Source of the DNA: JAJFUI01 sp963754135
Lineage (GTDB): Bacteria > Planctomycetota > Planctomycetia > Pirellulales > Thermoguttaceae
Length of the DNA: 64,000 nucleotides
Direction of reading: 5' to 3'
NCBI GenBank assembly: GCA_963754135.1
Contig: CAVWEY010000003.1
Location: forward strand, 1,488,001-1,552,000
The first letter of the stretch is position 1; every line of letters begins with the position of its first letter. A model generated the notes under the pieces. It worked only from the letters and a program-made list of their open reading frames with translations. It was not told the origin of the DNA and did not search any database. Of the stretch, positions 8,116 to 17,422 are shown piece after piece. Made by a program: the position numbers and the translations under genes.

Positions 8116-9252
8116 ATGATCGCCCGGCAAACCGATGTGGGACTGGTGCGCGCGGCCCTGAAGCGGAGCCGCGTGGTGGCTATTCTGGGCCCGCGCCAGT
8201 GCGGCAAGACCACGCTGGCCCGCCAGTTCGTGCCGGCGGACTCGCTCAACTACTTCGATCTCGAAGAGCCGCAGGGTCTTGCCCGCCTCACCGAGCCGGA
8301 CACCGGCCTGCGTCCGCTCAAGGGGTTGGTGGTCATCGACGAAATCCAGCGCCGGCCCGATCTGTTCCCGATCTTGCGGGTGCTGGCCGACCGCCGGCCG
8401 CTGCCGGCCCGGTTCTTGATCCTTGGCAGCGTTTCGCCGGATTTGCTGAAACAGTCTTCGGAAACGCTTGCCGGGCGTCTGGAGACCGTTCCCTTGGAAG
8501 GCTTCCGCTTGGCCGACTTGGGGGCGAAGGCACAGGGCAAGCACTGGTTGCGGGGCGGCTTCCCGCTGTCTTACACCGCCCGCACGGAGGCCGGCTCACT
8601 CGTCTGGCGCCGCCAGTTTCTTCAGACGTTTCTCGAGCGCGACGTGCCGCAGCTCGGCGTCAGCATTCCCGCCGTGGCCCTCCGCCGCTTTTGGAACATG
8701 ATCGCTCACTATCACGGTCAGACTTGGAACGCCGCCGAGCTGGGCCGCGCCTTGGCCCTCAACGAGTCCACCGTCCGGCGCTATCTGGACCTGGTGACCG
8801 GGGTGTTCATGGTCCGCCAACTGGCCCCCTGGTTCGAGAACCTGGGCAAGCGCCAGGTCAAGGCCCCCAAGGTCTACGTCCGCGACAGCGGCCTGCTGCA
8901 CGCCCTGCTGGGCGTCGGCAGCCGGCGGGAACTGGAGCTTCATCCGAAGGTCGGCGCCTCTTGGGAGGGCTATGCCGTCGAGGAGGTGCTCAAGGCGCTA
9001 CAACCCGACGAGGCCTACTACTGGGCCACGCATCAAGGCGCCGAAATCGACCTGCTGCTGATGAAGCGCGGCCGCCGCATCGGGATCGAGTGCAAACGCA
9101 TGGACGCGCCCCTGCTCACGCCTTCCATGCGCATCGCGATGGAGGACCTGAAGCTCGACGAACTCCGCGTTGTTTACCCCGGTGAGAGGCGGTATAATCT
9201 CAGCAAAAAGATCGCGGTTGTGCCGCTGGCGGAGATGGTCCGCGCCACTTGA
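8116..9252 (+). CDS. AAA_14/DUF4143 family ATPase
   Basis: A 378-residue protein with an N-terminal P-loop ATPase (Walker A GPRQCGKT near residue 25, Walker B LVVIDEIQ near 75, sensor-like RFLILGS) and a C-terminal DUF4143 domain (HWLRGGFP, then KAPKVYVRDSGLLHALLG and a PD-(D/E)XK-like core with EIDLLL and IGIECKR). The family is widespread and accessory; proposed roles link it to toxin-antitoxin or mobile element biology, but no activity is established. It is monocistronic. Confidence 0.9.
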   Translation: MIARQTDVGLVRAALKRSRVVAILGPRQCGKTTLARQFVPADSLNYFDLEEPQGLARLTEPDTGLRPLKGLVVIDEIQRRPDLFPILRVLADRRPLPARFLILGSVSPDLLKQSSETLAGRLETVPLEGFRLADLGAKAQGKHWLRGGFPLSYTARTEAGSLVWRRQFLQTFLERDVPQLGVSIPAVALRRFWNMIAHYHGQTWNAAELGRALALNESTVRRYLDLVTGVFMVRQLAPWFENLGKRQVKAPKVYVRDSGLLHALLGVGSRRELELHPKVGASWEGYAVEEVLKALQPDEAYYWATHQGAEIDLLLMKRGRRIGIECKRMDAPLLTPSMRIAMEDLKLDELRVVYPGERRYNLSKKIAVVPLAEMVRAT

Positions 9253-9316
9253 GGCTCAAACAGGTTGACGCCCGACGGTCTCTCGGCCGACCGGCCTCTA
9301 TCCGCGGAGCCCGGAC

Positions 9317-10534
9317 TTGGTGAAACCTTCGCCTGCCGATCAGCACCCGAAAAGCCCGGAGCCGGCCGCCGCTGGCCCGGCCCGCTTGCCGCGGAACGTC
9401 AAGGTGTTGGGCTGGGCCAGCATGTTGAACGACGTGGCCGGCGAGATCATCTATCCCCTGTTGGCCGACTTTCTCATCAACGTCTTGGGCGGCACGAAGT
9501 TCTGGCTGGGTATCATCGATGGCACGGCCGAGTCGTTGAGCAGCTTTGTGAAGCTCTGGTCGGGCCGGCGCGCCGATCGCGTCGGCGGCCACAAGGGCTT
9601 CGTGGTGTTCGGCTATGCCCTGGGCGCGCTCGTGCGGCCGTTGGCCGGCCTGGCCGCGGCGCCGTGGCACTTGTTCGGCATCCGCGTGGCCGAACGGTTT
9701 GGCAAGGGCATTCGCACGCCGCCCCGCGACGCCCTGATCGCCGACTCGACCGCGCCGGAGATTCGCGGCTGGGCCTTCGGCTTTCACCAGAGCATGGACC
9801 ATCTCGGCTCGGCCATCGGGCCGGCCGTCGCCGCCGCGTACCTCTGGTTTCATCCCCACGGATTGCGGAATCTGTTTCTCTGGACGGCCGTGCCCGGCCT
9901 GCTGGTCGTGCTGTTGCTCGTCCTTGGCCTGAAATCGCCGAAGAAACCAACGTCGCCCGGCACTGCCGCGGCCAAGCCGCCGCAACCCTGGACGCTAAAA
10001 CCCTTCGACCGCAGCTTCCGCCTCTACCTGGTCGCCCTGTTGGTTTTCACGCTGGGCAATTCGAGCGACCTGTTCCTGCTGAACCGGGCCAGAGACCTCC
10101 ACATGGATCTGTGGCTGCTGCCGATCCTCTGGGGCGCGTTCGGACTGGTCAAGGGCGCCGGCAATCTGGTGGCCAGCCGGGCGGTCGATCGCGTCGGGCC
10201 GCGGCCGATGATCCTCTTGGGCTGGACCTTCTACGCGGCGATCTATCTGGCGTTCGGGCTGGCCACGGCCGCCTGGCAGATTTGGGCCCTGTTCCTGGCC
10301 TATGGCATCTACTACGCCCTGACCGAGCCGGCCGAGAAGACGCTGGTGGCCAATTTGGTGGGCCAGGAGAACCGCGGGCTGGCCTACGGCTGGTACAATT
10401 GCGTGATCGGCGCCGCCACTCTGCCGGCCAGCGCACTCTTCGGCGCCCTATACGACAGTTTTGGGGCGATGACGGCGTTCAGCACCGGGGCCGCCCTGGC
10501 CCTGGCGGCGGCGGTCCTGTTGTCGTGGTTGTGA
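9317..10534 (+). CDS. MFS transporter
   Basis: About 405 residues with roughly ten to twelve hydrophobic segments. After a Pro-rich N-terminus it has LGWASMLNDVAGEIIYPLLA and the MFS loop motif GRRADRVGGHKGFVVFGY, with RFGKGIRTPPRDALIADS after TM4. This pattern is typical of the planctomycete and proteobacterial subgroup of drug/metabolite MFS proteins whose substrate is unknown. The start is either TTG 9317 or the adjacent GTG 9320. Upstream is the DUF4143 gene (64-nt gap); downstream a repeat separates it from the GNAT gene. Confidence 0.88.
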   Translation: MVKPSPADQHPKSPEPAAAGPARLPRNVKVLGWASMLNDVAGEIIYPLLADFLINVLGGTKFWLGIIDGTAESLSSFVKLWSGRRADRVGGHKGFVVFGYALGALVRPLAGLAAAPWHLFGIRVAERFGKGIRTPPRDALIADSTAPEIRGWAFGFHQSMDHLGSAIGPAVAAAYLWFHPHGLRNLFLWTAVPGLLVVLLLVLGLKSPKKPTSPGTAAAKPPQPWTLKPFDRSFRLYLVALLVFTLGNSSDLFLLNRARDLHMDLWLLPILWGAFGLVKGAGNLVASRAVDRVGPRPMILLGWTFYAAIYLAFGLATAAWQIWALFLAYGIYYALTEPAEKTLVANLVGQENRGLAYGWYNCVIGAATLPASALFGALYDSFGAMTAFSTGAALALAAAVLLSWL

Positions 10535-10554
10535 GGGTTGTAACGAATGGCCTT

Positions 10555-10620
10555 CGGACTTAGGGCTTAGGGCTTAGGGCTTTGGTCTTGAGCATAGCTA
10601 AGACCAAAGACCCAAGACCT
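10555..10620. repeat. Word repeat with a 10-bp stem
   Basis: Tandem copies of cttaggg (10558-10580) lead into ctttggtctt (10580-10589) and its reverse complement aagaccaaag (10600-10609), followed by cccaagacct. It is of the same low-complexity type as the elements near 700, 30600 and 61200. Confidence 0.6.
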
Positions 10621-10631
10621 AGAGTTGAGTT

Positions 10632-11763
10632 GTGACCCAACCGCACATCGTCCATCTCGAATCGCTGGAGGCCCTGCGGGCTGCCGCCGGCGGCGTGGGA
10701 CGATCTTTGGCAGCGGAGCGAGGCGGCACTGCCCTCGTTGCGGGCGGAACTGCTGGCCCAATGGATCGGGCAGTTCGCCCGGCCCGGCGACTTTCACGCG
10801 GTGGCCGTCGAGCATGAGGGGCGGCTGATGGCCGCGCTGCCGCTGGTGCGGCGAAGGCTCGGCCGCTTGCTGAACATTGCCGCAATGCCCTGCAACGAAT
10901 GGTCGTCCAGCGGAGAACTGCTACTGGACGCTACTGTAGAGCAGGCATCCCTGCCTGCTCCTAAGCCGGCAGGGATGCCTGCTCTACAGGCCCTGGCGGC
11001 GGCGATCCGTGAGCTGCCTTGGCCGCTGCTGTGGCTCGACGAGGCCGTGCTCGACGCACCGCGCTGGCAAGGATTGCAGCAGGCTTTCGTCCAAGCCGGG
11101 ATGGCGGTGGCGGAGCATCCGCGGTGGCAGGTGGGCCGGGTGGTGATCGACCACAATTGGCCGGCCTACAAGGCCCGCTGGTCGCGGAAGCATCGCCAGC
11201 AGATGGCCCAGGCGACACGTCGGCTGACCCAGCGGGGAGAGGTACGGCTGGTGGTCCACGCGCGGCTGGCGCCCGATGAAGTGGCCGCGACGATGCGCCA
11301 GTGCTTCGAGACCGAGGACCGGAGTTGGAAGGGGGCGGCGGGCGGGTCCGTGCTCCGCACGCCCGGCATGGCCGAGTTCTTCATCCGCCAGGCCCAGCAG
11401 GCCGCCCAATGGGGTCAGCTCGAACTGGCCGTGCTCCACTGCGGCGGCCGGCCCGTCGCGTTCTCCTACGGGCTCTCGGCCAAGGGCGTGTTCCACTCGC
11501 TCAAAACGGGCTACGATCCCGACTTCGCCCGGCTGCATCCCGGCCAACTGCTGCGGTACTATCTGCTGGAGCAACTGTTCGCCGACCCCGCACGAAAGGC
11601 GCTCGACTTCCTCGGGGAGATGACCGAGTCGCACGCCGCGTGGCTGCCGCAGTGTTACACCGTCGGGCGGCTGGCCGTCGCGATGCGGGGCGGGCTGGGC
11701 CGCCTGGCCGTGTGGGGATACAAGAACATGTGGGGCGCGGGCATGGGGTCAGACCGTGATTAG
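10632..11763 (+). CDS. GNAT/BioF2-like (CelD-type) acyltransferase, one indel, palindrome insert
   Basis: The reconstructed protein starts at GTG 10632 (TQPHIVHLESLEALRAAAG); a one-base slip near 10695 leads into AWDDLWQRSEAALPSLRAEL and the rest of the frame. The C-terminal half (GRPVAFSYGLSAKGVFHSLK, then GQLLRYYLLEQLF) matches the FemAB-like GNAT fold of the BioF2-like/CelD family, often linked to exopolysaccharide or lipid modification. The segment VEQASLPAPKPAGMPALQ is encoded by a 22-bp perfect palindrome (10934-10989) inserted in frame. The last residues and the TAG stop come from another palindrome (11745-11834), so the native C-terminus may have been altered by that insertion. Confidence 0.75.
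10934..10989. repeat. Palindromic element inside the GNAT gene
   Basis: The left arm begins ctgtagagcaggcatccctg (10934-10955); the right arm 10968-10989 is the exact reverse complement, with a 12-nt loop. A related half-site (gcaggcaagatgcccgctct) occurs at 33000-33020 in a giant-protein gene. Confidence 0.9.
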
Positions 11764-11834
11764 TGATTAGCGGGCAAGGCTTATTCATTGGGTTGACATG
11801 CAGCCCCGCTAATCACTAATCACGGTCTGACCCC
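11745..11834. repeat. 30-bp perfect palindrome between convergent genes
   Basis: The arms 11745-11774 and 11805-11834 (ggggtcagaccgtgattagt and onward) are exact reverse complements with a 30-nt loop. The left arm contains the TAG that ends the GNAT gene. Its position between two convergent genes would also let it act as a bidirectional terminator. Confidence 0.85.
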
Positions 11835-11842
11835 AGAACTTC

Positions 11843-12739
11843 CTACCGCCGGATCGCTTGCGAAAACATGGGATCGTCCCGGTGCCGATAGGCCTGGTAG
11901 TTCACCCTGGCCCGCAGCCGCGTCTCCTCATAAGAGCCGTGCGGCTCGATCAGGCCCAGGTCGTAGGCTAGCCGGTCGCTGTAACCGGGCAGGAGCACGC
12001 GGTAGTCGTACGGCACCCGGTCGGGCTTGAGATGATTGATGTGGCTGCGGATGTTGGTGGTGCAGTTGTTCGTCAACGTGTTGTAGAACTCCGGCTGCCG
12101 GTCGAGCATGTTCACCCGCCGCATCACGTCGACGAACAGTTCGCGGGCCTGTTCAGGCGTGGCGGTGGAGCGGTAGAGAAAGACGTCGCAGAGGTCGCAA
12201 TCGACCCGCCGCCCGATCACGTCCCGCTCGCTGGCCACAACGTACATCAACTCGTACTGGCGGAAGAAGCCCTTCAGGTTGCTATACGCCTCGCCCCGCT
12301 CGCGGCGGACCTCCACCGACACGGCCAGGCAGTCGCCGTCGTCAAAAACAAAGCTGAGCATGGTGTGGCCGATGCTGGGCAGTTCGTTGAACGGCACGAC
12401 GACAAAATCCACCCGGCGGAGCTTGTCCAGGTCGAAGGTCCGGTCGTAGTAGGCCAGGGTGAAGTCGTCGAGGGTCCGCCAATGGCAGTCGCGGATATTG
12501 TGGACCGTCACCCGGCGGCCTTGGAAGTCGGCGCGGGCCAGCACCGCCAGCTCCGGGGCCCAGTCCCGCTGGTTCGATGGCTTGACCCACTTGACGAGGT
12601 CCCCGTTCAGCTTGAGCGACGGATACATCGCCTCTTGCGGCGCCGTTGATGCGGTCGGCTGGACGGGCGTCGGCAGGCTTTGGCAGCCGGCCAACAAGAG
12701 GGCACCGACAAGGGTTGTGGGGCCTAATTTGCGCCGCAT
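11843..12739 (-). CDS. DUF4105-type lipoprotein
   Basis: A 298-residue protein that starts MRRKLGPTTLVGALLLAGCQ, a lipoprotein signal with lipobox LLLAGC. The body has the DUF4105 pattern: HNIRDCHWRTLDDF, then VVPFNELPSIGHTMLSFVF, and the NNCTTNIRSHIN motif near the C-terminus, where Asn-Asn-Cys suggests a papain-like or NlpC-like active cysteine. It is predicted to be an envelope-anchored protein of unknown substrate. The start at 12739 leaves a standard signal; the longer frame to 12790 does not. It is divergent from aroC (145-bp gap). Confidence 0.8.
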   Translation of the reverse strand: MRRKLGPTTLVGALLLAGCQSLPTPVQPTASTAPQEAMYPSLKLNGDLVKWVKPSNQRDWAPELAVLARADFQGRRVTVHNIRDCHWRTLDDFTLAYYDRTFDLDKLRRVDFVVVPFNELPSIGHTMLSFVFDDGDCLAVSVEVRRERGEAYSNLKGFFRQYELMYVVASERDVIGRRVDCDLCDVFLYRSTATPEQARELFVDVMRRVNMLDRQPEFYNTLTNNCTTNIRSHINHLKPDRVPYDYRVLLPGYSDRLAYDLGLIEPHGSYEETRLRARVNYQAYRHRDDPMFSQAIRR

Positions 12740-12884
12740 GGGCACTCTGGGCAGGTTGACCGCCGGCCAAACAGCCCCCCAGACAAGCACGCGACAAGAA
12801 ACGGATGCTATTAGCCGGAAGACGGCTTTTCCGCAAGAGGAATCGGTCTGTCCCTAACGCGGAAGTCTGGTAAAATCGGCAGGC

Positions 12885-14121
12885 ATGTTGCTGCTACTGC
12901 ACCGCCGGCGAGTCGCACGGAAAGGCCCTGGTGGCCCTGATCGATGGCTTTCCGGCCGGCGTGGAGCTGAGCCAGCCGGCGATCGACGCCGAGCTGCGCC
13001 GCCGCCAGGGGGGATACGGCCGCGGCGGCCGGCAGCGGCTCGAATCGGATCGCGTCGAGATTCTCAGCGGGCTCTGGCGGGGCAAGACCATCGGCAGCCC
13101 CATCGCCCTGTTGGTGGCCAACCAGGACTACACGCTCGAGCAATTGGACGAGCCCAACTGCCCGCGGCCCGGCCACGGCGATCTGGCCGGCGCGATCAAG
13201 CACCTCGGCCCGGTCCGCGGCGTGTTGGAGCGGGCCAGCGCCCGCGAAACGGCCGCCCGAGTCGCCGCCGGGGCCGTCGCCCGGCAACTGCTTACGCACT
13301 TCGCCATCGACGTCTTCGGCTACGTCCTCCAGATTGGGCCCATTGCCGTCCGTCCGCAGCCGGGCACGACGCCGGAGCAGCGGGCCTTGCGCGACCGAAG
13401 CGAACTCTACACCCTCGACCCGGACCAAGACGCCCAACTCAAGGCACTCATCGCCGAAACGCGGGAGCGCGGAGACACGCTCGGCGGACTGGTCGAAGTC
13501 CGCGCGGAAGGCGTCCCCTTCGGCCTCGGCTCGCACGCGCAATGGGACCGGAAGCTCGACGGCCGGCTGGCCCAGGCCGTGATGTCGGTCCAGGCGATCA
13601 AGGGGGTCGAGATCGGGCTGGGCTTCGAGTCCGCCCGGCGGCCCGGCTCCGAGGTCCATGACCCCATCCATTACGACCCGCCTCCGACGGAGGGAAAAGG
13701 GGGACAGGCCCCCTTTGTGCGAAGCACCCTTCGGGCCGTTCCGGCAAAGGGGGCCTGTCCCCCTTTTCCCCTGGCGGACGGCCCGTCGCTGGGTTTCAGC
13801 CGAGGGAGCAACCATGCCGGCGGCCTGGAGGCGGGCATGAGCAATGCCCAGCCCATCGTCCTCCGCGCCGCCATGAAACCGATCGCCACCCTGGAGCGGC
13901 CGCTGGAATCGGTCAACCTCGAAAGCCTCCAGTCGGAACCGGCCTCCTACCAACGCAACGACGTCTGCGCCGTGGCGGCGGCAAGCTGCGTCGTCGAAAA
14001 CGTCGTCGCCTTCGAGATCGCCCGCGCCATGGTCGATAAGTTCGGCGGCGACAGCCTGGCGGAAATGCTGGCACGATGGGAACTCTTTCACCGGTTGGCA
14101 AGAAAGAGAATCAATCAATGA
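12885..14121 (+). CDS. aroC: Chorismate synthase, with one 5' indel and a palindromic insert
   Basis: Catalyses the last shikimate step, EPSP to chorismate, with reduced FMN. From ATG 12885 the expected start is ML-x-YCTAGESHGKALVALI; the GESHG signature is recovered by removing one extra base at about 12893, otherwise the frame opens only at 12931. Conserved motifs follow: HGDLAGAIKHLGPVRGVLER, ASARETAARVAAG and later GGLEAGMSNAQPIVLRAAMK. Between HDPIHYD and LGFSRGSNHAGG a 26-bp perfect palindrome (13692-13770) adds about 28 residues (EGKGGQAPF through GACPPFPL) in frame. This falls in a loop where orthologs carry a short variable segment. RxxVCAVAAASCVVENVVAF completes the C-terminal signature. 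Confidence 0.9.
13692..13770. repeat. Palindromic element inside aroC (26-bp perfect arms)
   Basis: The left arm starts gggaaaagggggacaggccc (13692-13717); the right arm 13745-13770 is exact. The inner 27 nt contain a second small stem (cgaag/cttcg). A half copy (gagggaaaagggggaca) is present at 54031-54048. Confidence 0.9.
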
Positions 14122-14161
14122 CTCTTGTCGGATAACCACCACCGCTTGCGGTTTCGCAGCT

Positions 14162-15586
14162 ATGTTTCACTTACACGACACAACGCGGCGGCGGCTCTGC
14201 ATCGCGGGCTTTCTCCTGTTTGGCGCGTTGCCCACGCTGCTGGTGGGCGGGTGGTGCGCGAGCCGGCATCTGCCGGGCCGCGCCCGATCTGAAGCCCAAA
14301 GTCTAGCCGCCCAGCTCGGCCTGGACGTGAAACTCGACGCCGTCAACTGCCTCCGCCCCGGCGCGGTGCTCTATGAAGGCGTCGAGCTGTCCGATCCAGA
14401 GACCGGCCAGACGCTCCTCGGCTGCCGGCTGCTCGAGGTCAGTTGGGGCGAGCAAACCGACGAGCAGGGCCAGCGGCGGCCGACGCTTTCGATGGTCGCC
14501 TCGCAGCCGCAGGTCGAGGCCGCGGCGCTCAACCGGACGTGGCGGTGGCTGCAAAACCTGCTGGCGAGCCAACTCGGCCGGCTCCAGCCCGACGTGCAGC
14601 TCTCCGCCGCCGAGGTGACGCTGCACGCGGCGGACGGCTCGCAGACGCTGACCGACGTGGAAGGGCTGATCGAGGGCCTGCGCGGCGGGACGCACGCCCA
14701 AGTCCATTTTCGGCTCGTCGGCGCCGACACGCCCGAGCCGGCCCGCATCCGCGTCGTCCGCAACCGCCAGGTCTCGCCGCCCATGAGCGGTTTCGAGCTC
14801 TACACCGGCGGCGGCGAGTTGCCCTGCAACGTGCTGGCGATGGGCCTGGCCGAGTTGAAGCCCCTTGGGCCGCGATGCCGCTTCCGCGGCTACATCTGGG
14901 CCAACGAAACGGCCGACGGCTGGGAGGGTGAAGTCACCGGCCAACTGGCCGAGCTGGACCTGGGCAGCCTCGTGAGCGACCACTTTCCGCACCGCATGAG
15001 CGGCAGCGGCGAACTGACGGTCCAATCGGCCCGCTTCCGCCACGGCCGTCTCGAAGAAGGGAGCGGAATCCTCGTGGCCGGGCCGGGCACGATCGACCGC
15101 TCGCTGCTCACGGCCGCCGTCGAAGCGCCTCGGCCTGCTGCCGGGCAGCAGCCTCTCCCCTCTCCCGACCAACCTTCGGTCGGTGCCCGGCGAGGGTCGG
15201 GGTGAGGGCCGGGGCGAGGACGACGGCACACGGCGTGTGCCGCCTACATTGGGTGCGGACAGCCGGGTGCGATATGAGCAATTGGCCCTCTCCGCCACGC
15301 TCGACGCCCAGGGCTGCGGCTCCGCGGCCGGTGCGCCGAGGCCGAGCCGGGCACAATCCTCAGCGACGGCCGCCACCGCCTGCTGGGCGAACCTTCGCAA
15401 CAGCCCCAGCCGGTTGCCGCGCTGGTGCGGACTCTCGTGCCTCAAAGCGTCGTGCAAGTCCCGGCCAGCCGCCAGACCGACTGGCTCCTGCGTCATCTTC
15501 CGGTGCCCGAGGTGATCCCGCCCGCCAGCGCCGAATCCGCTCCCCCCGTTGCCCGCCCCCGCCTGCCTGAAACCTGGCGGAGGTAG
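14162..15586 (+). pseudogene. AsmA-like membrane-anchored protein, interrupted by repeats and frameshift
   Basis: The first 300 codons encode a protein with an N-terminal membrane helix (GFLLFGALPTLLVGGWCASR) followed by long beta-type sequence (LDVKLDAVNCLRPGAVLYEG, then FHLVG-type strands and SGSGELTVQSARF). The domain style resembles AsmA/DUF748 periplasm-spanning proteins, a weak family call. At about 15130-15265 two repeat elements interrupt the gene and the frame stops at 15205. Coding sequence resumes in other frames as RYEQLALSATLDAQG and VPASRQTDWLLRHLPVPEVI, ending at TAG 15584-15586. At least one further slip is needed near 15325. It is either a real pseudogene caused by repeat insertion or an insertion plus assembly indels. 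Confidence 0.55.
15140..15260. repeat. Two adjacent repeat elements inside the AsmA-like gene
   Basis: First, cctctcccctctcccgacca through gggtgaggg (15151-15208). This is the inverse of the copy at 15619-15667 and resembles 56590-56635 and 59850-59912. Second, cacacggcgtgtgccgccta (15227-15248), related to the palindrome at 61732-61788. Confidence 0.75.
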
Positions 15587-15611
15587 TAGGGTGCTATTGC
15601 CTGACCAACTG

Positions 15612-15672
15612 GTGTGCCGCCCTCACCCGAACCCTCTCCGGGCACCGACTGAAGGTTGGTCGGGAGAGGGGA
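15612..15672. repeat. Inverted copy of the CCCTCACCC...GGGAGAGGGG element
   Basis: Reads ccctcacccgaaccctctcc then ggttggtcgggagagggg. Reverse-complementing it gives the element at 15151-15208 with a few differences. It lies between the AsmA-like gene end and the polX stop. Confidence 0.8.
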
Positions 15673-15679
15673 CCGATTG

Positions 15680-17402
15680 CTACGCCTTTCCCAGCAGTTT
15701 CTTCAACTGCGGCCAGGTGCGGGTGTTGGCCACGTCGGCCTTGGTCAGTCCGCCGCGGCGGGCCTGCTGCACGCCGCAACGCATCGCCTCCAGCCCCTCC
15801 GGCCGATGGGCGTCAGTGCCGATCACGATCGGCACGCCCGACGCCTTCGCCGCCGCGCAGGCCACGTCGTCCAGGTCGAGCCGTGTCGGATGGGCGTTGA
15901 GTTCCAGCAGTTTGCCGTGCTCGCGGGCCGCCCGGATCATCGCCTCCAGGTCGATCTCGTAGGGCTTCCGCTGCAACAGCATCCGGCCGGTGGGATGGCC
16001 GATGGCCGAAACGTATGGATTGGCCAGGGCGTCGATCACCCGCTGGGTAATTTGCTCCCGCGGCTGCTGTTGGCCGTAGTGGACGCTGGCCACGACCCAA
16101 TCGGCCTCGGCCAGCACGTCGTCGGGCAGGTCCAGCCCGCCGCGTTCGAGAATATCGACCTCGACGCCCTTGAGCACCGTGAAGCCGTCGAGCCGCCGGT
16201 TGAGCTTGTCGATTTCCGCCCATTGCTGGCGGAGCTTCGAGGCGTCCAGGCCGTGGACCATCGCCACCCGCTTCGAGTGATCGGTGATGGCGATGTACTT
16301 CGGAGCCCGCGCTGCCGGGCGGCGAAGGCCATCTCGCCGATCGGTGGCCGTGCCGTCGGTCCACGTGCTGTGCATGTGCAGGTCGCCGCGGATGTCGTCG
16401 AGTTCGACCAGTTCGGGCAGTTGGCCGGCGTCGGCCCAATCGAACTCCCGCCGGGCCTCGCGCAGCTCGGGTGGAAAGCAGGGCAGGCCCAGGGTCGCGT
16501 AGACCTCCTCTTCCGTGCGGCCGGCGATCCGCCGCTCGCCGCGGAAGACGCCGTACTCGTTGATCTTCAGCCCTTTGGCTTTTGCCCGGCCGCGGAGCAC
16601 GATGTTGTGCTCCTTCGAGCCGGTGAAGTATTGCAGGGCGGCGCCGAACGACTCGGCGGCCACCGCCCGCAGATCGACCTGCACGCCGGCCATGAGCCGC
16701 AGGGACATTTTCGTCTCGCCGCGGGCGATGACCGACGCGACGGCGGCGAAGGAGGCGAGATGGTCCATCACGGCCTCGACGTTGCGGGTGACGACGAGGA
16801 AATCCAGGTCGCCGACCGTTTCCTTTCCGCGGCGGTAGCTGCCGGCGGCGGCGATTTGCTTCACGGCGCGGCATTCGCGCATGTGCGAAAGGATTTCCTG
16901 GACGTGCTGGTCGGCGTCGATCCAGAGGATCCGCCGGCCGGCCTCGGAGGCGATGTCCAGCCCTTGCAGGATGGCGGCTTCCATCTTGGCGCCGAAGCCT
17001 TTGAGCTCCTGAATCCTGTGCGACTGGCAGGCTTCGCGCAGCTCGTCGAGGGTGGCGACTTTCAGTTCGCGAAAGAGTTGCGCCGCCCGCTTCGGCCCCA
17101 GGCCCGGCACGCGGAGGATCGCCATCACGCTCTCGGGAATCTCGGCCAGCAGTTCTTCGAGCATCGGCAGCGTGCCGGTCTCGACCAGGGCGACGATTTT
17201 CTCGGCCAGGTCTTTGCCGATCCCCTCAATGTCCGTCAGCGACCGCTCCGTGTCGGCCACGATGTCGGCGGCCGACTCGGGCAGATCGTGGATCGTCCGG
17301 GCGGCGTTGCGGTAGGCCCGCACGCGAAACGGTGTTGGCGCCCTGGAACTCCAACAGGTCGGCGATTTGCTCGAAGGCGGCGGCGATTTCGTGATTGGTC
17401 AT
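15680..17402 (-). CDS. polX: DNA polymerase/3'-5' exonuclease PolX, frameshifted
   Basis: Family X DNA polymerase with C-terminal PHP phosphoesterase, for gap filling and base excision repair. The start MTNHEIAAAFEQIADLLEFQ (17402) is typical; a one-base slip at about 17332 joins it to VRAYRNAARTIHDLPESAAD. HhH motifs (IEGIGKDLAEKIVAL and VPGLGPKRAAQLFREL) precede the catalytic palm with GSYRRGKETVGDLDFLV (two metal aspartates) and VQVDLRAV. The PHP domain has DLHMHSTWTDG, TDHSKR, VEVDIL, SVHYGQ, GHPTGR, NAHP and GTDAH. Two further compensating slips (about 16343 and 16300) scramble the residues between TWTDGTAT and KYIAITDHS; the other frame there reads EMAFAARQRG, as orthologs do. Confidence 0.9.
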
Positions 17403-17422
17403 CGGTGCGAGCCGCAGCGGTC

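Noticed and set aside
10558..10620. CRISPR-like array
   Set aside because: The word repeats are 7 nt without spacers of constant length; no cas genes anywhere in the window.
12931..14121. Start of aroC at 12931
   Set aside because: It would remove the GESHG signature, which is present one frame away from ATG 12885.
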